A DNA stretch of 64,000 nt from Austwickia chelonae (GTDB taxonomy: Bacteria; Actinomycetota; Actinomycetes; Actinomycetales; Dermatophilaceae): positions 930,001-994,000 of the forward strand of contig NZ_CP031447.1 in the NCBI RefSeq assembly GCF_003391095.1, written 5' to 3'. Position 1 is the first letter of the stretch, and each line of letters opens with the position of its first letter. Of this stretch, positions 9,685-16,587 are shown one piece after another. The translations under genes and the position numbers were made by a program. The notes under the pieces were generated by a model. That model saw only the letters and a list, made by a program, of their open reading frames with translations, ran no database searches and was not told where the DNA came from.

Positions 9685-10176
9685 TCAGTCTGCGGGGCCT
9701 TCGCCGGGAGCGAGCTGCATGGCGCTGTAGTTCTCGATGCCGACACGATGCACCGCGTCGAGCTGCCCTTCGAACCAGTCGGCGTGCTCCTCTTCTTCGC
9801 GTGCCATCTCCTGGAAGATGGAAGCGGTGGCATGGTCACCCAGGTCATGGCACTCGTCGGCGGCGGAGTTGAAGGCGCTGACGGCCTCGAGTTCGCTGGC
9901 TAGGGCAAGGCGGAGCATCTCTTCGACCGATTCGCCGATGGTGATGGGGTTGAGTCGCTGGACGTTGGGGTGACCGTCATACATGAGGATGCGGTTCATG
10001 AGCTTGTCCGCATCTTTCATCTCACCGATGGAGAGGTCGTAGAAGACCTGCCCGAGCTTGGATAATCCCCAGTTGTCGAGCATTCGAGCGTGGAGGAAGT
10101 AGGTGTTGACGACGGTCAGCTCAATCGTCAACGCTTCATTAAGCAGCTCGACGACGCGGGGGCTCCGGGGTTTCAT
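9685..10176 (-). CDS. bfr: Bacterioferritin with an altered ferroxidase site
   Basis: A 163-residue bacterioferritin that stores iron in a 24-subunit shell. The start is the ATG at 10176 (MKPRSPRVVELLNEA), preceded by GGAGAA at a good distance; an upstream in-frame ATG at 10194 has no such site. Four-helix landmarks are clear, including NTYFLHARMLDNWGL, EEMLRLALASELEA and REEEEHADWFE. By alignment with E. coli Bfr the ferroxidase ligands are E19, E52, E95, E128 and H131, and haem-ligand M53 is present, but the usual His of EMKHAD is Asp55 here. The gene follows bfd and overlaps it, so the pair form one operon for iron storage and release. Confidence 0.92.
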   Translation of the reverse strand: MKPRSPRVVELLNEALTIELTVVNTYFLHARMLDNWGLSKLGQVFYDLSIGEMKDADKLMNRILMYDGHPNVQRLNPITIGESVEEMLRLALASELEAVSAFNSAADECHDLGDHATASIFQEMAREEEEHADWFEGQLDAVHRVGIENYSAMQLAPGEGPAD

Positions 10177-10378
10177 GATTCTTCTCCGTGGCATATGTCA
10201 AGGACTTGCTATCTCGATGAAATAGTAAGTCCTCAAGCAATTTTCGCACAGATGGAATGCATCTACCGCAGTTCTGGCCTGCGCCGGTGGCCTGACAGAT
10301 ACGTCCTAGACGTGATTCATGCAGTGCCGCTACGCGTAGTTGTTCGTCGGTGACGACGGCGCAGTGACAAATGATCAT
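10139..10378 (-). CDS. bfd: Bacterioferritin-associated ferredoxin
   Basis: A 79-residue [2Fe-2S] protein with ligands C4, C6, C37 and C40 (MIICHC and GQNCGRC), the Bfd arrangement. Bfd docks on bacterioferritin and passes electrons to the haem so that stored iron is released. The family is usually about 64 residues; here a basic tail (TPEPPRRRAA) runs 38 bases into bfr. There is no ribosome binding site. The ATG is the first codon immediately after an IdeR-type box, and a TAGCCT hexamer lies at -12 to -7 relative to the A of ATG, so a leaderless transcript is likely. Expression would be expected to rise under iron limitation. Confidence 0.88.
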   Translation of the reverse strand: MIICHCAVVTDEQLRVAALHESRLGRICQATGAGQNCGRCIPSVRKLLEDLLFHRDSKSLTYATEKNHETPEPPRRRAA

Positions 10379-10396
10379 AAGGGAAGGCTAACCTAA
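10378..10396 (-). promoter_or_regulatory. IdeR/DtxR-type iron box at the bfd promoter
   Basis: Read on the minus strand the site is TTAGGTTAGCCTTCCCTTA, matching the DtxR/IdeR consensus TTAGGTTAGSCTAACCTAA at 16 of 19 positions. It abuts the bfd start codon and covers the presumed -10 element. Iron-bound repressor there would block transcription. Confidence 0.75.
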
Positions 10397-10570
10397 TTTG
10401 TTGATGTGCGTCGAGCTGAGAGTGCATGATTTCTTGAAGTCCGAATAGCCTCACGGGATATTGATTGCAGCGCTGAAGTTTTCATTTCCCCCTTCGTGCT
10501 GACAGGCTGCATCCCTGATGGGCGGGGGTGAGCGAAGGGCCACTTGGCCTCGCGACTAAGGTCATGCCTC

Positions 10571-11560
10571 ATGGCCAGTTCGCTGAAATCACGGTTCTCA
10601 GCCCGTCGTCTCCTACGGGTTTTCGGAGTCATGGTGCTGGCAGTGATCGTGGCCGGCGGCGCCCTGGTCTGGCGGTGGGGGCCGCGTTACGGCATCTACC
10701 TCTTCCCTCCGTCACCGGCGGCCTACGCGGAACAGGCGATCTCCAAGATGGGGCAGGGTTACTTCGCCGAGGGGGACCTCTGGGCGGAGGCCAGAGCGAA
10801 AGCGCTTCGGCAGGTTTCCGCTGCGAACTCGTACGAGGCGACATTGCCTGCCTTGAAGGAGGCGCTCGCGGTGGCAGGGGGTCCGTCGTCCCAGCTGGCC
10901 GAGAAGAAGGACAAGACCAAGGGGGAGAAGGGACAGCTTCCTCTGCCTGGGATCGGTACAAAAGCGCGGATTACGACGATCACGGTGCCCAAGATCGAGT
11001 CGTCGGATGCGGATTATCACGAGAAGTATGCCCGCAGCATGTCCACAGGAATCCACTCGGCCAAGTCGGGGACCTGCGGCTGGATCGTCGATCTTCGAGG
11101 TAATACGGGTGGGGACGCTCTGGCAATGCTCTCGGGTCTGAGTCCGCTCCTGACCGATGGGGTGGTGGCTGGGTGGGAGAAACGCAACGGAAAGAGCGGC
11201 GAGGTCGTGGTGTCCGGTGACAAGGTCAAGGTGGGGAGGCGGAGCCTCGAGACCGACCACGGCGGCAAGGTTCGTGGGCAGGTGGCGATCCTGCAGGACG
11301 GCCGCACTTCGCACTCTGCCGAGCTGGTGGTGGTGGCTTTCCGTGGGCAGCCGGGTGTCCGCTCCTTCGGGATGCCCACGACCGGTAACTCTGCAGTGCG
11401 ACAGTCGGTGCCTCTCTACGACGGTCGGACTCTGCAGCTGACCATCGGGGTGGACACTGACCGGTCCGGGGTGCGCTACGGGGGGCCGGTCGAGCCGCAG
11501 GAGAAAGCTGCTGATGCTCTGTCGGCGGCGACGAAGTGGTTGGCCACGTCCTGCCGCTAG
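10571..11560 (+). CDS. Membrane-anchored S41-family peptidase
   Basis: A 329-residue protein with an N-terminal basic stretch and one membrane segment (RVFGVMVLAVIVAGGALVW), then an extracytoplasmic S41 core. Key motifs are GWIVDLRGNTGG, the usual oxyanion-hole strand of the family, and TSHSAELVVVAFRGQPGVRSFG with likely nucleophile S249. This is the tail-specific/tricorn-like subtype rather than the Ser-Lys CtpA subtype, and no PDZ domain is evident between membrane segment and core. ATG 10571 was preferred over the upstream in-frame TTG, with only a weak AAGG nearby. The substrate is unknown. It stands alone between bfd and the ilvB promoter. Confidence 0.75.
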   Translation: MASSLKSRFSARRLLRVFGVMVLAVIVAGGALVWRWGPRYGIYLFPPSPAAYAEQAISKMGQGYFAEGDLWAEARAKALRQVSAANSYEATLPALKEALAVAGGPSSQLAEKKDKTKGEKGQLPLPGIGTKARITTITVPKIESSDADYHEKYARSMSTGIHSAKSGTCGWIVDLRGNTGGDALAMLSGLSPLLTDGVVAGWEKRNGKSGEVVVSGDKVKVGRRSLETDHGGKVRGQVAILQDGRTSHSAELVVVAFRGQPGVRSFGMPTTGNSAVRQSVPLYDGRTLQLTIGVDTDRSGVRYGGPVEPQEKAADALSAATKWLATSCR

Positions 11561-11598
11561 GCCTTCAGCGGCCTGTTTTCCCGGTAGTCAGCGAGTCC

Positions 11599-11627
11599 TT
11601 GGGAGGGACAGAAGCCGTCCGTTTAGT
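11599..11627 (+). promoter_or_regulatory. Predicted ilvBNC promoter
   Basis: TTGGGA (11599-11604) and TTTAGT (11622-11627) are separated by 17 bases. The predicted start near 11633 falls at the edge of the palindrome and about 70 bases before the leader peptide. Confidence 0.45.
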
Positions 11628-11637
11628 GAGCAATGCG

Positions 11638-11652
11638 TTTCACAATGTGAAA
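11638..11652. promoter_or_regulatory. Perfect 15-bp palindromic operator before ilvB
   Basis: TTTCACAATGTGAAA is a perfect palindrome around one central base, flanked by two further complementary bases on each side after one mismatch. It lies directly downstream of the predicted -10, where a bound repressor would block transcription. The regulator is not identifiable from the site alone. Confidence 0.6.
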
Positions 11653-11703
11653 TGCCCTTCGGGATTCGTTGACGGTCCAGCGAGCTTCGGGGAAGCTGAA
11701 CGA

Positions 11704-11730
11704 GTGAGCACCCTCCTCGTAATTACTTGA
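11704..11730 (+). CDS. ilv leader peptide (attenuation)
   Basis: An eight-codon frame, GTG then Ser-Thr-Leu-Leu-Val-Ile-Thr, stop TGA 11728-11730, with GGGGA at 11689-11693. Four of eight codons are Leu, Leu, Val and Ile, the end products of the pathway. It is followed 32 bases later by an intrinsic terminator in front of ilvB. This is the arrangement of transcription attenuation known for ilvB in Corynebacterium and Streptomyces. Confidence 0.8.
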   Translation: MSTLLVIT

Positions 11731-11762
11731 GCGCGACCGGCCGCACCTACGGCTCGTTGCGC

Positions 11763-11797
11763 AACCCCTCCAGCCCAACCGGGCCGAGGGGTTTTTT
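11763..11797 (+). terminator. ilvB attenuator terminator
   Basis: Outer stem AACCCCTC (11763-11770) with GAGGGGTT (11786-11793), inner stem GCCC/GGGC with loop AACC, followed by a T-run to 11797. It lies between the leader peptide and ilvB. Ribosome stalling on the Leu/Val/Ile codons would be expected to favour an alternative fold. Confidence 0.8.
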
Positions 11798-11862
11798 GTT
11801 GACCGGAGACACCCGCGGTCGACATCCCCCTCCCGGGCCCGAGCCCGGGACAAAGCTCGCAC

Positions 11863-13752
11863 GTGAAAGCGGTGACAACAGTGAAGGATCGTCAGGCGAG
11901 GCCATCGGCCCCAGCCACCGGCCCCACGAGCCCACCAGGCACGAAGGCCACCCGGAGCGTCAGAACCCCCACCCCCCAGGACATCGCGAACCGGGCAGAA
12001 AAGCGGTCGATTGAGCACGTCAGCGGCGCGCAAAGCCTTGTACGCGCCCTCGAGGAGATTGGTTGCGAGGTCGTTTTCGGGCTTCCTGGAGGTGCCATCC
12101 TCCCTGCCTACGATCCACTGATGGACAGCACCAAGGTGCGGCACATCCTGGTCCGTCACGAGCAGGGTGCCGGCCACGCAGCTCAGGGATATGCCACTGC
12201 CACCGGCAAGACCGGAGTCTGCATGGCCACATCCGGACCCGGCGCGACCAACTTGGTCACGCCGATTGCCGATGCCTACATGGACTCGGTTCCCCTCGTC
12301 GCCATCACCGGCCAGGTCGGCAGCCAATCCATCGGCACCGATGCTTTCCAAGAAGCCGATATTCGCGGCATCACCATGCCCATCACCAAGCACAACTACC
12401 TGGTCACCGACCCGGAGAAGATTCCCCAGGCCATCGCTGAAGCCTTCCACATCGCGGCCACCGGACGCCCTGGTCCAGTTCTCGTCGATATCACCAAAGA
12501 CGCGCTCCAGGCCCAGACCACCTTCTCCTGGCCACCCCGGATGGCACTCCCCGGTTACCGGCCCACTACACGCCCGCACAGCAAACAGATCAGAGAAGCC
12601 GTACGTCTCATCCGCGAGGCGCACCGGCCCGTGCTCTACATCGGCGGTGGAATCCTCAAAGCAGGGGCCACCGAAGCACTGGGTCAGCTGGTGGAAACCA
12701 CCGGTATTCCACTGGTCACCACCTTGATGGCCCGCGGAGCGGTCCCTGACGAACACCCCCTGCACTACGGGATGCCAGGCATGCACGGATCCGTTTCCGC
12801 TGTCACCGCGCTCCAGCGGGCGGACCTGATCATCGCGCTCGGTGCCCGTTTCGACGACCGGGTCACCGGGAAGCTCTCGACCTTTGCCCCGCTGGCCAAG
12901 GTTGTGCATGCCGACATCGACCCTGCGGAGATCGGTAAGAACCGATCGGTCGATGTGCCGATCGTCGGAGACTGTCGTGAAGTCGTTCGCGCCCTGTTGG
13001 AGGAGATCGACCACGCAGAGCCCCTCAGCGACTACAGCGCCTGGGTCCAGGAGATGGATGCCATCCGACGGACCTACCCACTCGGCTATTCAGAACCTGA
13101 ATCAGGTTTGATGGCGCCGCAATACGTCATCGAACGGATCGGAGCGCTGGCAGGACCCGAGGCCACTTATGTCTCCGGGGTCGGCCAACATCAGATGTGG
13201 GCAGCCCAGTTCGTCAGATACAGCAGACCCCGAAGCTGGCTGAATTCCGGCGGGCTGGGCACCATGGGGTACAGCGTTCCTGCTGCGATGGGTGCCAAGG
13301 TCGCCGAGCCGGGGCGCACGGTCTGGGCGATCGACGGCGACGGCTGTTTCCAGATGACCAACCAGGAACTCGCCACCTGTGTCATCGAGAACATCCCGAT
13401 CAAAGTAGCCGTCATCAACAACTCCAGCCTCGGCATGGTGCGCCAGTGGCAGACCTTGTTCTACGACCAGCGCTACAGCAACACCGACCTACACACCGGC
13501 CACGAAACCCGACGTGTCCCCGACTTCGTGAAACTTGCCGAGGCCTATGGGTGCCTGGGGCTGCGCTGCGAACGCGCCGAGGACGTCGACGCCACCATCG
13601 TCGCGGCGATGCAGGTGGACGACCGCCCGGTCGTCGTTGATTTCGTGGTCTGCCGTGACGCCCAGGTCTGGCCGATGGTTCCGGCCGGGGTCAGCAACGA
13701 CGAGATCATGTACGCACGCGGGCTCTCGCCCGTGTGGGATCGCGAGGAGTGA
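11863..13752 (+). CDS. ilvB: Acetolactate synthase large subunit
   Basis: A 629-residue thiamine-diphosphate enzyme that makes acetolactate or acetohydroxybutyrate. The activating Glu lies in [14 protein letters not shown] in the N-terminal domain; the cofactor/Mg motif is [14 protein letters not shown] through [13 protein letters not shown] in the C-terminal domain. About 45 Pro/Thr-rich residues precede the conserved core ([20 protein letters not shown]). GTG 11863, 11872 and 11881 are all possible starts and none has a strong ribosome binding site; 11863 is given as the longest. An 8-bp GC hairpin at 11831-11850 lies just before it. ilvN follows after three bases. Confidence 0.95.
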   Translation: MKAVTTVKDRQARPSAPATGPTSPPGTKATRSVRTPTPQDIANRAEKRSIEHVSGAQSLVRALEEIGCEVVFGLPGGAILPAYDPLMDSTKVRHILVRHEQGAGHAAQGYATATGKTGVCMATSGPGATNLVTPIADAYMDSVPLVAITGQVGSQSIGTDAFQEADIRGITMPITKHNYLVTDPEKIPQAIAEAFHIAATGRPGPVLVDITKDALQAQTTFSWPPRMALPGYRPTTRPHSKQIREAVRLIREAHRPVLYIGGGILKAGATEALGQLVETTGIPLVTTLMARGAVPDEHPLHYGMPGMHGSVSAVTALQRADLIIALGARFDDRVTGKLSTFAPLAKVVHADIDPAEIGKNRSVDVPIVGDCREVVRALLEEIDHAEPLSDYSAWVQEMDAIRRTYPLGYSEPESGLMAPQYVIERIGALAGPEATYVSGVGQHQMWAAQFVRYSRPRSWLNSGGLGTMGYSVPAAMGAKVAEPGRTVWAIDGDGCFQMTNQELATCVIENIPIKVAVINNSSLGMVRQWQTLFYDQRYSNTDLHTGHETRRVPDFVKLAEAYGCLGLRCERAEDVDATIVAAMQVDDRPVVVDFVVCRDAQVWPMVPAGVSNDEIMYARGLSPVWDREE

Positions 13753-13755
13753 CCG

Positions 13756-14265
13756 GTGAGCAGACACACACTCTCCGTTCTGGTGGAGAACAAGCCCGGC
13801 GTGTTGACGCGGATCGCGGCGCTCTTCAGCCGTAGAGGGTTCAACATCAGTTCGCTGGCCGTCGGCGAGACGGAGAACCCAGAGATCTCTCGGATGACGG
13901 TCCTGGTGGACGCCGAACAGCTTCCCCTGGAGCAGGTCACCAAACAACTCAACAAGCTCGTCGAAGTGATCAAGGTGGTCGAGCTCGATCAATCCCAGAC
14001 TGTCGAACGCCGGATTCTGCTGGTGAAAGTTCGAGTCGATGCGAACACCCGTAGCCACGTGATCGAGACCGTCCACCTGTTCCGCGCCAATGTCGTCGAT
14101 GTCGCACAGGACTCGTTGACCATCGAAGCCACCGGGCGGGTGGAGAAACTCGAAGCCTTGCTGACGATGCTCCGGCCCTACGGGGTCAAGGAGCTGGTGC
14201 AGTCCGGGCTGGTCGCGATCGGACGAGGATCCAGATCCATCACCGATCGCACCGGACGACACTGA
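13756..14265 (+). CDS. ilvN: Acetolactate synthase regulatory subunit
   Basis: A 169-residue small subunit starting at GTG 13756 with GAGGAG inside the end of ilvB. The N-terminal ACT domain (LSVLVENKPGVLTRIAALFSRRGFNI) binds valine and provides feedback inhibition; the C-terminal half (SHVIETVHLFRANVVDV) is the ALS small-subunit domain. Length and motifs are normal for the family. It is co-transcribed with ilvB and probably ilvC. Confidence 0.96.
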   Translation: MSRHTLSVLVENKPGVLTRIAALFSRRGFNISSLAVGETENPEISRMTVLVDAEQLPLEQVTKQLNKLVEVIKVVELDQSQTVERRILLVKVRVDANTRSHVIETVHLFRANVVDVAQDSLTIEATGRVEKLEALLTMLRPYGVKELVQSGLVAIGRGSRSITDRTGRH

Positions 14266-14352
14266 ACCCGAAGACCACGGCGGGAAAAGAACCCCTGGAC
14301 GACTCCCGCCATCTATCCTCCCGACCCAAGACAGATATCTGAAGGAGCCACC

Positions 14353-15387
14353 ATGGCGACAATGTTCCACGACGAAGACGCTGACCTGAGCGTGATCCAA
14401 GGCCGTAAGGTCGCTGTCATCGGCTACGGAAGCCAAGGACATGCACACGCACTCAACCTGCGTGACTCCGGGGTCGACGTGCGGATCGGGCTTGCCGAGG
14501 GCAGCGCTTCCCGAGCAAAAGCTGAAGCAGAGGGCCTCCGGGTTCAGACCGTCGCCGACGCCGTCACCGAGGCTGACCTCGTGGTCGTGCTGACCCCTGA
14601 CCAGGTGCAGCGTAAGGTCTACGCCGACGAGATCGAGCCGAACCTGGCAGCGGGGTCAGCGCTGATGTTCGCCCACGGGTTCAACATCCGCTTCGGCTAC
14701 ATCCAGCCGTCTGCTGGTATCGACGTCTTCATGGTCGCGCCGAAGGGCCCCGGTCATCTGGTGCGCCGTGAATACACCGACGGACGGGGAGTCCCGGTTC
14801 TTCTGGCCGTGGAGAAGGACGAGAGCGGAAAAGCTTGGGATCTGGCCAAGTCCTATGCCAAAGCCATCGGTGGGCTGCGCGCAGGAGGTATCCGCACCAC
14901 CTTCACCGAAGAGACCGAGACCGACCTCTTCGGTGAGCAGGCAGTTCTGTGTGGTGGTGCCTCGCAACTGGTCCAGTACGGTTTCGAAACGCTCGTGGAG
15001 GCCGGATACCAGCCCGAGGTGGCCTATTTCGAGTGCTTGCACGAACTCAAGCTGATCGTCGACCTGATGATCGAAGGAGGGATCGCCAAACAACGCTGGT
15101 CGATCTCTGACACCGCCGAGTTCGGCGACTACGTCTCAGGACCGCGGGTCATCGATCCGCATGTCAAGGAGAACATGCAGGCAGTCCTCGAAGACATCCG
15201 TAACGGAGTCTTCGCGAAACGATTCATCGATGATCAGGACGCCGGCGCACCGGAATTCACCGCGCTGCGTGAGAAGGGCACCCAGCACCCCATCGAACAG
15301 ACCGGCAAGGAGCTGCGCAGCATGATGGCCTGGATCCGAACCGGCGGGCTCGACAGCGACTACACCGAGGGCTCAGCAGCCCGCTGA
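14353..15387 (+). CDS. ilvC: Ketol-acid reductoisomerase (class I)
   Basis: A 344-residue KARI that isomerises and reduces acetolactate to dihydroxy-isovalerate. GAAGGAG precedes ATG 14353. The Rossmann motif is [26 protein letters not shown]; the helical domain contains the metal-binding Glu region [10 protein letters not shown] and [17 protein letters not shown]. The length is that of the short class I enzymes. It lies 87 bases after ilvN, with a 7-bp inverted repeat at 14279-14310 between them, and ends at a 20-bp hairpin. Confidence 0.96.
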   Translation: MATMFHDEDADLSVIQGRKVAVIGYGSQGHAHALNLRDSGVDVRIGLAEGSASRAKAEAEGLRVQTVADAVTEADLVVVLTPDQVQRKVYADEIEPNLAAGSALMFAHGFNIRFGYIQPSAGIDVFMVAPKGPGHLVRREYTDGRGVPVLLAVEKDESGKAWDLAKSYAKAIGGLRAGGIRTTFTEETETDLFGEQAVLCGGASQLVQYGFETLVEAGYQPEVAYFECLHELKLIVDLMIEGGIAKQRWSISDTAEFGDYVSGPRVIDPHVKENMQAVLEDIRNGVFAKRFIDDQDAGAPEFTALREKGTQHPIEQTGKELRSMMAWIRTGGLDSDYTEGSAAR

Positions 15388-15418
15388 CCTGCAGAGCATC
15401 AGCGACGGCCGACGCGCC

Positions 15419-15462
15419 GCGGCGGGGGTGGACCAGGGGAAACCCTGGTCCACCCCCGCCGC
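15419..15462. terminator. 20-bp perfect hairpin between ilvC and the esterase gene
   Basis: Perfect complementary arms at 15419-15438 and 15443-15462 with a GAAA tetraloop. It separates the convergent ilvC (+) and esterase (-) genes. No T-run follows on either side, so it would act as a bidirectional U-less terminator or RNA 3' end. Confidence 0.75.
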
Positions 15463-15481
15463 ATTCATCCGGGCAGCCCGA

Positions 15482-16516
15482 TCACATCGGGCAGGTCGCT
15501 CCATAGGTCGAATAGCCTTCAGCCTGGCCAGGTCCAGGACAGATCAGTGACGAATACCGCCTGTCGCCCAGGAGATGGCGGCCCAGCCATATCAATGTCG
15601 TCTCGCTGACATGCGGGTTCGTGCTGGATGGTGCGTGATGGCCACCGGTTGGTACCTCGACATACGACTTCGGGGCCTTGGTGATCGACGCATACATGAA
15701 GTCCGAGAACTTACGAGGTGGCGCAGTCGGGTCGTCCGCGGAGGACATCAACACCGTCGGCACGCGATTTTCCGGGAAATCGACTTTGGTGTCCCACGGG
15801 TAGACCGAGACCACAGCCTTCAGTCCGGGGATCATCGTCGACGCACGTAACACCGCGCCTCCACCCATCGAATAGCCATACAACGCCACCCGCTTCGGGT
15901 CGATTCGCTGAGCGATCGGGCTCGATGTGCTCATCCACTGAGCTGCCACCTTCAGCGCCGTCGCCCGTCGCGGAGGCCAGTCCAGCTTGATCGGAGGGTG
16001 AATCATCACGGCGACATAGCCGTGGGTGGCCAGACGCTGCCCCAACCATTGAAGAGTCTTGAACTCGCTTCCCCACCCGGCGATCATCAACACCGTCGGC
16101 CGGGGCGCCGGAACCTTGTCCGCGGGATACGCGAACAAGGCCTCACCCATCCCTTTGGGAGTCTGCTTCGACGGGACGTGGAGCGTCTTGATCGCCAATG
16201 GACCATTTGTCCGCAGGGCGGCACGGGTGGACGAGATGGATGAAACCGGCTTGTTCGGCAGCGGCGTGGTCGCCGGCACCGCCACCATACCGGCGGCTGC
16301 CGCATCGGCATGCCACCCCGGATTTTCCCGCTGAATCGTGGTGAGCGTGGACCGCAGCGCAGCCTGATCGACGGTCGTTGACGCGCTCGCCGGGGTCGGT
16401 ATCGGGGAAGAACCTGCGTCGGCTGCGTGCGCGGGGACGGCGGATGAGGCCATGATCAGGCCGAGTGTCGCCGCGAGCAGACGCCGCGGCCAGAGCGAAG
16501 TCGCCCTATGAGTCAT
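15482..16516 (-). CDS. Secreted cutinase / PET-hydrolase-like polyester esterase
   Basis: A 344-residue exported alpha/beta hydrolase. The start is ATG at 16516, with CAGGAGC five bases away. The signal peptide ends near SSAVPAHAADA, then comes a roughly 80-residue N-terminal extension. The core resembles actinobacterial cutinases: AGWGSEFKTLQWLGQRLATHGYV, catalytic S216 in GYSMGGGA, W241 in YPWDT (aromatic clamp position), D262 in SADDPTAPP and H293 in GGHHAPSS. The end (GDRRYSSLICPGPG with a final Cys pair C326/C342) matches the disulfide-closed tail of Thermobifida cutinases. Known relatives hydrolyse cutin, triglycerides and polyesters. The natural substrate here is inferred only. Confidence 0.8.
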   Translation of the reverse strand: MTHRATSLWPRRLLAATLGLIMASSAVPAHAADAGSSPIPTPASASTTVDQAALRSTLTTIQRENPGWHADAAAAGMVAVPATTPLPNKPVSSISSTRAALRTNGPLAIKTLHVPSKQTPKGMGEALFAYPADKVPAPRPTVLMIAGWGSEFKTLQWLGQRLATHGYVAVMIHPPIKLDWPPRRATALKVAAQWMSTSSPIAQRIDPKRVALYGYSMGGGAVLRASTMIPGLKAVVSVYPWDTKVDFPENRVPTVLMSSADDPTAPPRKFSDFMYASITKAPKSYVEVPTGGHHAPSSTNPHVSETTLIWLGRHLLGDRRYSSLICPGPGQAEGYSTYGATCPM

Positions 16517-16587
16517 ACAGAGCTCCTGGAAGAGTTCGTGTGTCGGAAGAGAAGGGGTGTTGCCGTCTGTCGTGACGGACCAGCACG

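Noticed and set aside
11623-13014. A 463-codon minus-strand frame
   Set aside because: It lies antisense to ilvB, whose protein is unmistakable; high G+C antisense frames of this length are common here.
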